From NCBI GenBank assembly GCA_022818135.1, contig JAFMSR010000018.1, forward strand, positions 38,506,234 to 38,570,233: a stretch of DNA of 64,000 nt, given 5' to 3'. Below, one piece after another: positions 48,706 through 59,102 of the stretch. This DNA is from Saxidomus purpurata (Eukaryota; Mollusca; Bivalvia; Venerida; Veneridae). The position numbers and the translations under genes were made by a program. Below the pieces are notes generated by a model. The model made no database searches. It saw only the letters and a list, made by a program, of their open reading frames with translations, and had not been told where the DNA came from. Each line of letters opens with the position of its first letter. The stretch's first letter is position 1.

Positions 48706-50772
48706 AGCTCCCCTGGCACAAACTGGCAGGGTAAGCTATTACGACCACTCCCCGTCTGTCCGTCCACCATTTCCTTTGCCGACATCTCCTATAAAACCAC
48801 TGGACCAATGATGAACTTGGCAGGGATGTTCCTTGCATGAAGCTCTATCAAAATTGTTCAAAGAATTTCATTCCATGCTGAACTTTGGTTTCTATGCCAA
48901 CAATTACGAAAAACTTTAAAATCTTCAAGTCCTAGAGCTTACATATTTGGCTTGTGGCATTGCCTAGTGGACCCCTACCACGATTACTCACATTATGATC
49001 GAGATCAAAATTGACTCCGCATGGAGGTCACTTGATTTAACAAAGGCTAATGTAGAATCTCCTTTTCCGAAATCACAAGGCCTAGAGCTTATTTATCCCC
49101 CCGCCGAAGGCGAAGGGGATATTAGAAATGGTCTTCGTCCGTCCGTCCGTCTATCCGTCCGTCCGTCCGTCCGTGCGTCCGTCCCAATTTTGTCCGGAGC
49201 ATAACTCCAAAAGTACTCGAGTGATTTTCTTCAAACTTCATACACTGACAGAGCACATTGGGAGGAAGTGCAGTGTGCAAGAACAATAACTCTACCTTGC
49301 CTACTTTTAGAGTTATTCCCCTTTTATCAGATTTACTTGAAAAACTTTGTCCGGAGCATAACTCCAAAAGTACTTGAGGGATTTTCTTCAAACTTAATAC
49401 ACTGACATAGCACTTTGGTAGGAAGTGCAGTTTACAAGAACAATAACTCTACCTTGCCTATTTTTAGAGTTATTCCCCTTTTTCAGATTTACTTTAAAAG
49501 TTTTGTCCAGAGCATAACTCCAAAAAGTACTTGAGGGATTTACTTCAAACTTTATACACTGACATAGCACATTCGTAGAAAGTGCAGTGTGCAAGAACAA
49601 TAACTCTACCTTGCCTACTTTTAGAGTTATTCCCTTTATCAGATTTACTTGTCCGAAGCATAACTCCAAAAGTACTTGAGGGATTTTCTTCAAACTTAAT
49701 ACACTGACATAGCACATTGGTAGAAAGTGCAGTGTGCAAGAACAATAACTCTACCTTCCCTACTTTTAGAGTTATTCCCTTTATCAGATTTACTTTTAAA
49801 AGTTTTGTCCAGAGCATAACTCCAAAAGTACTTGAGGGATTTACTTCAAACTTAATACACTGACATAGCACATTGGTAGGAAGTGCAGTGTGCAAGAACA
49901 ATAACTCTACCTTGCCTTCTTTTGAGTTATTCCCCTTTATCAGATTTACTTGTCCAAAGCATAACTCCAAAAGTACTCGAGGGATTTTCATCAAACTTAA
50001 TACACTGACATAGCACTTCGTAGGAAGTGCAGTGTGCAAGAACAATAACTCTACCTTGTCTGCTTTTAGAGTTATTCCCCTTTATCAGATTTACTTGAAA
50101 AAGAATTTCCGGAGCATAACCTCAAAAGTACTTGAGGGATTTTCTTCAGACTTAATACACTGACATAGCACATTGGTAGGAAGTGCAGTGTGCAAGAACA
50201 ATAACTCTACCTTACCTACTTTTAGTCAAATAGAAAAATATCATACGTATACTGATAATGAACATTAATATAATTTTGCAAACCTTCTCTTCATTGCCTT
50301 ATTGTTTTTCCCTTACTTGAAAACTGTACTCAGCATGACCATAACTATACGGCTTTTTAGGATTTCCTCTCACCAAGTAAAATGTACGAAAGTACAACCT
50401 TCAGGTAACTTCTTCTTGGCGGGGGGATTAACCATGTGTAACATGGCTCTTGTATATTTTGCATGTAGAATTGTCCATTGAACCTCTACCAAAATTGTTC
50501 AAATCATGACCCGAGGGTCAACATTGACCCTGTTGGGGATCACTTAATGTCACATAGGCTTATATTGGGAAAACTTCAAAAATCGTCCAGACTAAAAACC
50601 ATAAGATAGTTGGCATGTAACTTTGTCTAGTGGATTCTACGAAAAGTGTTAAAATCATGAACCCCAGGTCAAAATTGACCCTTTCTGTGATGCGATTGTT
50701 GACCTGGTATTTGAGCCAATGTTTGCCGGGTGAGAGATATAGGGCCATGTTGGCCTTGGCCGGCTTGTTTTA
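48706..50772. repeat. Dispersed tandem-core repeat, same family as 41.7 kb, interrupted by a nested element
   Basis: The left part has 'cccctggcacaaactggcag', the (cgtc) run and 'aaaaccactggaccaatg'. The right part ends 'gagatatagggccatgttgg'. The core phrase 'ggcctagagcttat' at about 49079 is broken off and resumes as 'tattttgcatgtagaattg' at about 50455. Confidence 0.75.
49097..50450. repeat. Nested 1.35 kb element with seven 140-160 bp tandem units
   Basis: The left end reads ccccccgccgaaggcgaagg followed by (cgtc)n. Units begin 'cataactccaaaagtac' near 49200, 49358, 49515, 49660, 49817, 49962 and 50116. The right end has 'ggcggggggattaaccatg' and 'catggctcttgtata'. The long minus-strand frames (to 166 codons) are repeats of one unit and not genes. 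Confidence 0.75.
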
Positions 50773-52932
50773 TAAATTATAAATTATATGCTAAGACTCA
50801 TTATTTTGATTTTTTTTCAACAGTAAAGAATGTGATATGTTGCACACTTTGCATTTGTTTGGATATGTTCGATATGTAGAAATGAAGTTTGAGTGAACGA
50901 ATGACATTGTTTATGTATATTCGAAGAAATAACATTTAATGTCAGTTAGGGAAATTTTGTGTAGTGAACCTTTTTAGTGTTTTCAAACATTACTTGTTTC
51001 GCCTTGCACCTCATCGCCAACTTAAGCAGGATTGGTGTATTAAGACCTATTTAAATAAATTAGAAATTTCAAACTGTTTTAGTTTTTTTTTCTTGACATT
51101 AAAGTTTTCACAGTAACTTATTCTCCCTTTTAAATGATAACAGAAACAGACAATTCCTAATGGTATCGTAAATTTGTTTACACAAATAACTCTCAACTAC
51201 AATAATACTAATATTATTTAAGTTAGACCAGCATAGAGCTTGGCGAAATGATCAGCACTTATTTTACTCTCCGGATGGATGTAATATAATAATAGTGCTT
51301 ACATATACTGGTAAACATTCTTGTCATTCTCCTTAAAGCTGCTCGCTCTCAGTTGCCGTTGAAAACAAAAATGACCTACTGATACATAAATATAAAACTA
51401 AAGGCTAAAATCAACAATAGAAGTAAAAATCTACATACGAATTCTCAAAATTCGATTGAAAATGCTGGTTTTACGGCACCGCTACGCTATATGTTTATAT
51501 TAAAATTTCAAATGCGTTTGCAACGCTGTATTACTTGGTAGCGTATTATTTGAAATTTAGAGATATACTTGACAGGAATTTATACTAAAACCTTTCCATA
51601 TGACTATATGTTCTAAACTATGTTATTATCATACAGTTTGAAGGACTTTATTTTTTTATCAAAATCTTAGAGCGAGCAGCTTTAAATTCCATTAAGCCCA
51701 GGCATTTTATGATCCTATTCGTCTCTTTAGTCAGATACGATAATAAAACGATAGCATTTTGTATAAGTTTTTTCCGCATGTGGAGACACTTGTTAACATT
51801 TGTCTACATCAATATGTTTTGAGTATACTAATGTAGTATTTATATACATGTCCTATTGTGTCACACATGCATTATATTCGTGATTAAATTGTAATCTATT
51901 AATAGAGTTATATTTGTGTTTAAACTGTTATATGTTAATAACAATCAAGCATAATGCACTATTTTTTCAGTAAAAACCAATACCGCCTGTAAGACAAACT
52001 GTTTCAAAATTTAAATCTTGATTTGTTCGCAACACGCTTTCTGTATTCTATGCACGGTTTCTGGAGAATCGAGACTGAAGTACCCGTGCTGTCCTGTCTG
52101 AGAACGTGCCTCTAATACAGCTTCTTTGATTGCAGCAAGAACAGACAGCGAAAGAACTAGGGGAGGTTCGGCCACTGACTAAAGATATACCACAAAGTTT
52201 AAAAATCTTTTAATGAAGAATGAGTTACATAAATGAGCGTCTTAAACATATATAAATAGGTTTTGACAGTTGCGTATTTGACGGATTTCTTTTTACAAAT
52301 GCGTTGAAAGCAAGAATTCAAAGGAAATACTTACTGCAAATTTAATTCCTTGAAAATAGAGATGAAATGATGTAACAAAAATTGCCCATTGTTGACCTCC
52401 GCTGTTGTCTCTGTCAATATTTCACTCCTGTTGAATATTACATCGTATCCAGTGTCTTGCAAGTACATAATTGTATAATATACTAAAGAATATTGGTTCT
52501 TTTCAGACACGATTTGTTAAAAATCTAGGACCTGAGTGTGTGATGTATGGCATTAATCAGGAGGAATAAGTCCCAGAATTTATGAATTTACTGATATTGT
52601 AAAATAAATATACTGATAGGATAATGATAGAACAATGTTCTATTCACTCTAAAACAGTGTTGACATATTCATTTCTTTTGTATTCAAGTCGCTTTTTCAC
52701 AAACAAAGAATTGCCAGGAAGCCTTTTTAATTTTTATAAAATCATTGAAATACTGACCTCTATATGTCTAGCATCTACTTTATACAAGTTTGACTCCAAT
52801 GTTTGAGCCTGATGCTATTACAGTATTTTCTGCGTACGTTTAAGACTGCCGAGACAAAGTAAGTGAGACACTTTTGGCAGTTCTATCATCGACAGATAGT
52901 TATGTAAGTATTTTTAAGTTACCTTGACTAAT
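50773..52932. other. Spacer without recognised gene
   Basis: AT-rich DNA. Only the TTAA-flanked MITE at 51.34-51.68 kb stands out. A short stretch at 52.02-52.20 kb is less AT-rich but has no convincing exon. Confidence 0.5.
51337..51681. mobile_element. 345 bp MITE with TTAA target duplication
   Basis: Terminal inverted repeats AGCTGCTCGCTCT / AGAGCGAGCAGCT (13 of 13) are flanked on both sides by TTAA (51333-51336 and 51682-51685). There is no coding capacity. A TTAA duplication is the hallmark of piggyBac- and Kolobok-type transposition. Confidence 0.75.
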
Positions 52933-53295
52933 GGGGCCGTCACACCATGACGTTCTGGTCAACGTTCTCTGAACATTTCAATCGTTCAATTTTTGAGCGT
53001 TCTAGAATGAGGATGACACATCTGGCGTGTGATTAACGTGTGTCTAACGCACGAGAAGCGTGTAACAGCGACCAAGTAAGATACCCCTGAAAACCATTAG
53101 CGTATGCTAACGTGCCACTGGCGCGCGACGAACGATTTGTCAACGTTAGACGAGCCTGTTGAGCGTGTGACTAACGTGTGAATAACGACAGAATAGCGTC
53201 TTGCTGGCGTGTTATTTTTACGGTCGAACGGGTACAAAACGTTGGAAATTTCATAGTGAATTCAGTTGTTCTTGTAAGTTTGAACAGTCAGCATC

Positions 53296-53730
53296 ATGCC
53301 TCCAAGACGAAAAAAGGGTGGGATGGGGGCTTCTGCTACTAGCGCTGTAAGTAAGAAGAATGCAAAGCCTCTTTCACTAGCAATGTCTTCGGACGAAGAA
53401 GAACACCAGGAGGAAGAGCACATCCGAGAAGTAACGCACCATGTGACACCCCCTGAAGACCCTAAACACCCTGAAAACCCCAATGAGGACGGTCCGACAA
53501 AGAGAGGGAAGAAGCAGAGAAAGGATTGCAGGATCCTGGACCGGGCGGTTGAGGATAGTCTGGTGGAGTTTTTCCGCGAAAACGAACTGCTGTGGAACTC
53601 ACAGAAGACAGATTACAGGAACAAGGCGAAGAGGCAACGGATACTCGAGGCCAAGGCCACAGAACTGCAAATCAGCGTGGACCACTTGTGCACCTGGTTC
53701 AAGTCCCTCAGGGTCATGTTCACAAGGCAA
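53296..53730 (+). CDS. Harbinger MADF/Myb-like DNA-binding protein, N-terminal part
   Basis: 145 codons from the first ATG after the sub-terminal repeats (ATCATGCC context). Residues 1-75 are basic then acidic and low complexity (MPPRRKKGG, SSDEEEHQEEE, GPTKRGKKQRK). Residues about 85-140 match a MADF domain: LVEFFRENELLWN, YRNKAKRQRILEAKATEL and LCTWFKSLRVMF. In this superfamily the protein helps the transposase enter the nucleus and bind element ends. The frame continues 37 codons into AT-rich sequence, but a donor at 53731 (CAA|GTATTT) or a GC donor at 53726 is more likely the exon end. The rest of the gene is missing from this copy. Confidence 0.7.
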
Positions 53731-53836
53731 GTATTTACGTTTAAATTTTGGAAAATGCTTCAAGTAATTGCCCTGACTTTAATAATAATGGAATTTATAT
53801 ACTTACCATATACCTACCATATACTTATATACTTAC

Positions 53837-54878
53837 CATAGTAGTTGAACATCCTCTCGTCGTCGATCATACCACCAGGCGAATACGAATACTTTATCAT
53901 GTTAGACCTCAAGGCGAACGCGTCGTCACCGATTAGGTAGTACGGCACATCCTCGTTGTCGTTGGACAGGGGTTCAGCTGGTGGGAAGCCAATGGAGCCA
54001 TCATCGATGTATTCTTTCAGCTCAGACCCATTATAGATTTGTGCGTCGGATGCTGCTCCTTTCTCTGAAAAACACAAATTACATCAACATAAACATACAG
54101 TACAAATAGTAACACCAAGAATAATCTAATTCAATCTCCACTAAAGACATTATGTGAAAGAACACTTACCACCAACATCTGCCCAGATGAACTTGTAATC
54201 TGCGTCCACTAGGGCCATAATCACCACAGAATAGAATCCCTTGTAGTTTTAGTAGGTTGATCCAGAAGAGTTAGGGCATCTGCAGGCAACATGTTTGCCG
54301 TCAAGGGCACCACAACAATGAGGGAAGTTCCACCTTGTCATGAACTAGTTGGCAATCTCACGCCAGGCTTCAGGAGTGCTTGGAGGGGTCATCACCTCAC
54401 CCAGATACTCGTCAACGATCGCCCGGCACACTTCACGGACAAGGACGGAGATTGTGTTGGATGGAACGCGCCACCCAAACTTTATGTCAGCATACTTAGA
54501 TCCAGAGGCCAGATGTCGCAGTGTCACCGCCAGTTTCAGGCCAGGTTCGAGGGGCTCTCGGTAAAAGGTGTGCTGCTTCGTCAATCTGCCTCTGACACGT
54601 CCAAGGATCTCATCAAACATATCAGGTGGCATGCGCATGAAGTTTGTGAAGGAACTGACATCTTCCTGGCGAAGCTCAACCATGAGTTGGTCGTACAGAC
54701 CAAACTCTTGACGCCTTGATATCCATGATTTAGTCCAGCACTGTCGTCTTCGTCGGGGTCTTCTTCTCTGCGGGCGAGGTCCCTCGATGTGTTCAGCTAT
54801 GTTCAAGTTCAGTACATCTACTTCATGCTGGGCTATAGCAAGCATATATAGCCTCCTTAGTCTTTCTGGATCTTCCAT
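53837..54878 (-). pseudogene. Harbinger DDE transposase, two stops and missing C-terminus
   Basis: Exon A (54878-54170) and exon B (54064-53837) join in phase across a 105 bp intron. Residues 1-178 are intact: an arginine-rich patch (PRPQRRRPRRRRQ), FMRMPPDMFDEIL, LEPGLKLAVTLRHLASG. In-frame stops then fall at 54345-54347 (TAG for an expected Q) and 54249-54251 (TAA for an expected Y). The first catalytic aspartate is in GALDGKHV, and a second acidic region lies in IWADVG and AASDAQI. Then come YYLIGDDAFAL and DDERMFNYY, after which a donor GTAAGT closes the exon. The exon with the final catalytic residue is absent. The copy cannot make full transposase. Confidence 0.8.
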
Positions 54879-55434
54879 AGTAGGTGCTCTCTACGGTAGC
54901 CCAAAATCAAATGAACCTTGCTTACAAAGCATCGGTTTATATACCCATATGCATGGACGTTCGGGAAACACTCGAATGACGCTCAATGGACGCCAAAAGG
55001 ACGTTCGTTTCACTTTAGTCACACGCTGCGTGCGCTAGGGGACCGTTCAGCGGTCGTTGACAGGTCGCCAGTGAGTCGTTCACTGCAAAGCAAACGATTA
55101 GAAACAACCAAGTAACTCTAGAGTAACGACTGACTAACGATGGCCGAACGCGTGCAACGCTCGGCGAACGTTAGTAAAACGTTCCACGAACGTTCTTAAA
55201 CGTTCTTCAGCGTTTAAAATTAAACGTTGAAGAACGCTGGTCTCAGTGAGAACTTTTGTGCATGTTCAAAACTTTTTTTCCGGACCAGCGTTCTCCGCCG
55301 ATTCCCGGCGATCACCGGCGTTCACTAGCGTTCACACAACGCTCTTCTGGCGCTATCCCAGCGACCATGGGCGACTACAACGTTTCCTCAAACGTCATAG
55401 AACGCTGACCAGAACGTCATGGTGTGACGGCCCC

Positions 55435-56631
55435 ATTAGTAAGACTTTGGTGACACGTTGGTTTGGGGCTGTGCAGCTGATCGAAGGGTCTCCTCAAACG
55501 AATATAGTTTGTAAAGTATGGTTTGTCGTTCTTACTTTTTTTCTACCTATGCGTTGGTGGGTTGTCGGTCTTGGTTTTGGCAAAGCAAATCAAAGATAAT
55601 AAGATCGTTTTAGACTCTGTTTAAAGTGGAATTATGCGCATTTTTTTCAAGTAAAAATCCAGCTGAAATAGGTGTGTGTAAAAAAGGGAGAGGAAATAAT
55701 AGTTTTTAACCCAATACACCAAACTCTTCCTGCAACCAGTACGAAATAATAACTTTCCAAATATTACTTTTCCTATTTTGACTGGGGCAGTCTTTTAAAA
55801 ACAACTGCATGTAGGAGTTGCTTCCTTTCCACTGCCAAAATCTCTACCACCAACAACAACAACACGAGGGAGATCACTGCGAAGAAAGGAAAGCAACATG
55901 TCACACTCAAACTCAACACATGACACCTATGTGTCGCACATCTCCGTGTTGGTCTCGCCGAGACCGACAGAACGGTACCTCACATGACGCACTTTTGGTC
56001 GGATGAAGAAAAGATCATTGCCCTGCTTACAGACGGTAAGAAACTCAAAATAGACATGTACACAAACTTGGAAAATTCATTATTAATCTCTGGACAGTTG
56101 TAAAGTGCGTTAAAATCGTGATATATTTAATATAATAAAATAAAGTACTAAAGAACTGTCAACAAACGATATATTGTACTTTACAAGTTTACACGTATTC
56201 CTGTTTTAAAATGTGCTTTGATATATAAAATCATTATGTATTTGATATATAACAAAATAATATGCATTTACAAGTCGCAGAAAGGAGGAAAAAAAACGGT
56301 CACAAACGATGTTTTTACTGTGTGCAAGCACACGTGTTTCTGTTTATTTGTCTATGCAAATTTAATATGTTTATCAAAAAACTAGCTAGCTGATTGGATA
56401 GTTGCCCATTGTAGCCTCAATTTGATATAGTAAGGTCAAACGACATGATGACCTTATTTTCTTCTTTTTCTCATTGGTCAAGAACACTTTATTTCAGGTT
56501 TTTCCCAGTTCATATGTTATCTATATTTAGGAGGTCACCTCATATCGGCTCATGATTGGTAGAATATGGTCACACTTACAATGTTTGAAGCGGCTCTATA
56601 ATAAATGTTGTAAGCGACCAAACCAGGAAAT
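55435..56631. other. Spacer without clear gene
   Basis: It holds copy B of the 44.4 kb repeat (55630-55875). At 55984-56031 a short frame MTHFWSDEEKIIALLTD is followed by a GTAAGA donor and recalls the start of a SANT/Myb domain; it is too short to call as a gene. Confidence 0.4.
55630..55875 (+). repeat. Dispersed repeat, copy B
   Basis: It reads forward what 44430-44660 reads in reverse: 'ttttttcaagtaaaaatcc', 'caccaaactcttcctgcaac', 'caactgcatgtaggagttgc', 'ccaaaatctctaccacc'. Confidence 0.7.
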
Positions 56632-57140
56632 GGGCGGACTTGATTTGATACAAACCGGGGTACGCCGATCACATGACCGGGTTACAACGCTCACGTGACT
56701 TAACGTTACCCGCCATGTGACCGGGATACCCGGCCAGTTAGTGCCCTAGTACCAAACAAGGGACAACCGGCTACAAAGATGGCTGCCTCCGTGCCAAGTT
56801 TGTTAGTCACTGCGGCTACAATCACAAATATAATTGTTGAAAATTATAATGAGAAAACTAATCAAAATATGCACATTTTAATATATTCCGTTCTCTCATA
56901 TTCCTAACATCATACCTGAACGTTTCCGCCATTTTGTATTCTTCCGCAGCGGGGTACGCCGGGGTACGCCTTTCGAAAAAAGGCGTACGCCATTTGCCAC
57001 GGTTTGCGTTTGCCGCCACGTGACACTAGTCCAATCAAGTGAGTTGCCCTTTGACATGTCACCAGCCGTTTTCAATCAAGTGCTACCGGCGTAAAGTAGT
57101 ACCCCGCCGGCGTAAACGGCGTAACCAAACAAGTCCGCCC
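56632..57140. mobile_element. 509 bp MITE with GGGCGGACTTG ends
   Basis: Inverted ends GGGCGGACTTG and CAAGTCCGCCC match 11 of 11, with AAT directly repeated outside. The interior is unusually GC-rich for the window and full of short related words (ggggtacgcc, ggcgtacgcc, cacgtgac). There is no coding frame. Confidence 0.7.
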
Positions 57141-57544
57141 AATGAAACTTGTAAAAATGCAATACAATATTTGTTGCGTAGCAAACGTACATACTATATT
57201 CAACATATGCAGGTAACGTTTATGTAGTGGTTTTAAATACTGTATTATACATACCAAAGAACAAACAAACGACGGTCTATGGTTTTCATATATGAAGCAT
57301 AATCAACTTGTCAAGATTTTTTATTTTGAAATTTTAATCAAGGATAAAATTGTATCATTGTATTTGTAGATCTTGTTCAGCTAAGATAAATGAGGGAAAA
57401 CATGCATGATTCATGAAAGATAGCTGTCCTGGTTAATGTGACTTGAATTCATTAGTGTCCTATCGCTCTTTTGATAAGAATATGATTCAAACACAGATGG
57501 AAATTTTGCATTGTCTGTCATTTTTTTTTAATGTTTTTCTTGGT

Positions 57545-57592
57545 AATATTTTTTGCAAGTGCAGTACTGATATTTTTTGCAAGTGCAGTACT
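57545..57592. repeat. 24 bp direct duplication
   Basis: 'attttttgcaagtgcagtac' occurs twice in a row. Confidence 0.85.
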
Positions 57593-57909
57593 GGTAAACA
57601 CGGCTTCAACACATCTAAGTGTCACGAGGTTGAACACCACATTAATTTTGCTTATATGTTATATGTCTTTGTTCCTAAGTATATGTTCTGTCCATGTCTC
57701 TTGTATATATATCTGTTGTATTTGTCAGTATATGTAATATTACAGGCCATACATCCTTTACCAGACCATACATCCTATAAATCCCACTCATTTAATTTTT
57801 CTTCATCCACATTAACATTCATCTCATTTCATTACCTAACGACTAATTTTGCATGACGGGCCTCTTTCACGATTTTTGACATTCCCGGGTTTTCACCCGG
57901 CGCATGCGC

Positions 57910-58198
57910 ACGGAATACAGTCGATATGGCTTACGCCTGACTTTTTCTTCTTTCCACCAGAAATTATTCATTTCCTTGTGTAATTGTGCCTTTGCAGGTA
58001 ATTAGTTGTTTCATTTCATTTGTTCATCTTATTTGCTTTCGTTTCATGCTATTTGTAGCATTGCGCGCCTGTAATATTGTAATGATATGCATTTTCATGC
58101 ATTGGGCACTTGGAATACGTCGATATGGCTTACGCCTGACTTTTTCTTCTTTCCACCAGAAATTATTCTTTCCTTGTGTAATTGTGCCTTTGCAGGCC
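57910..58198 (+). repeat. Duplicated 85 bp block in the 5' leader of a LINE
   Basis: 'gtcgatatggcttacgcctg' through 'taattgtgcctttgcagg' appears at about 57918-57997 and again at about 58118-58196, nearly identical, just ahead of the LINE ORF. Duplicated leader blocks are common in LINE 5' UTRs that carry internal promoters. Confidence 0.7.
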
Positions 58199-58302
58199 TG
58201 GTAAACACATGCCCCATCACAGAACAGAAAGCAAACCTACGACATAAGAAATACAAGTTCATTTTATTTTTTGTCTCCACTGTAAATTTCATTACTTAAA
58301 AC

Positions 58303-59100
58303 ATGACTGACTCTATAACACTTGCTTCTATGAATGTTCAAGGGTTAGGGGATAGCAGAAAAAGGAAAGATGTCCTTAATTACTTAAAAGGTAAAAAATA
58401 TTACATATACTTCATACAAGACACGCATTTTACAAACAAAGAAGTGTCCTACATCCGTTCCCAATGGGGTTATGAATGTTACTTTAGTAAATGTTACTTT
58501 AGTAACTATAATAGTCAATCAAGAGGGGTTGCAATATTGATAAACAATAATTTGAATATAAGTTTAAAAGTATAGAAACAGATCAAAATGGTAATTTGAT
58601 CATTTTACATGCTGTAGTAGCAAATATTAACATAACCATGATTGGCCTTTATGGCCCAAATAAAGATCCAGCATTTTATTCTCACATTAAAGCAAAAGTT
58701 GTTCAACTAGAAAACCCGGTTATTATTGCCGGTGATTACAATATGGTCTTAGATCATAACATTGATTGTTTCAACTATGTTAATATAAATAACCCGAAAG
58801 CCCGAGAAGTTGTAATTCAAATGATAGATGACTGTAATTTAATTGATTGTTGGAGAGAACAAAATATTGAGGAAAGACAATTCACTTGGTTTAAGAAAAA
58901 TCCAGTCAAAAAAGCAAGACTTGATTTCTTTCTTGTTTCAAGCACTGTTTTCACTGATGTGAATCATGTGTCTATTGCACCTGGGTATAGAAGTGATCAC
59001 CTAATGATTTTACTAAGTATTCAGTTTGGAAAATTCTCTTAAGGCAAGTCTTTTTGGAAGTTTAACAACTCTTTACTAAAAGACAAACAATATATAGAGC
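58303..59100 (+). pseudogene. L1/Tx1-type LINE ORF2, endonuclease domain only, one frameshift
   Basis: The frame starts MTDSITLASMNVQGLGDSRK and runs as an apurinic-type endonuclease: NVQGL, QDTHF (usually QETH), GVAILIN, IGLYGPN, IIAGDYNMVLD, FTWFKKN, RLDFFLV and SDHLMILL. One base is missing near 58551 (NNN|FEYK...), shifting to the frame read from 58554 to 59042. There is also a 15 bp internal duplication (YFSK/YFSN). After about 59100 the similarity stops where the inverted-arm segment begins, so the reverse transcriptase is absent. In the intact family this nuclease nicks target DNA for reverse transcription. Confidence 0.85.
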
Positions 59101-59102
59101 AA

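Larger units (their letters stand above)
52933..55434. mobile_element. PIF/Harbinger DNA transposon, internally deleted
   Basis: Terminal inverted repeats of about 36 bp begin GGGGCCGTCACACCATGACG at both ends; CTAAT/ATTAG mirror outside them, so the target duplication cannot be read cleanly. Sub-terminal regions are rich in 'aacgtt'/'gaacg' repeats. The element carries the two genes typical of the group, pointing at each other: a MADF/Myb-like protein (plus) and the DDE transposase (minus). Only about 105 bp separate them where both C-terminal halves should be. Confidence 0.85.

Noticed and set aside
49122..50045. Long minus-strand frames (89-166 codons) with repeated LHTALPTNVLCQC
   Set aside because: They come from the tandem units of the nested element; frames break at every indel between units.
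54291..54719. Plus-strand frame of 142 codons
   Set aside because: It is the shadow of the Harbinger transposase exon, which has clear family motifs on the minus strand.
57443..57856. 137-codon plus-strand frame
   Set aside because: Low-complexity, Phe/Tyr/Cys-rich translation of AT-rich DNA with an internal 24 bp duplication; no domain pattern or splice support.
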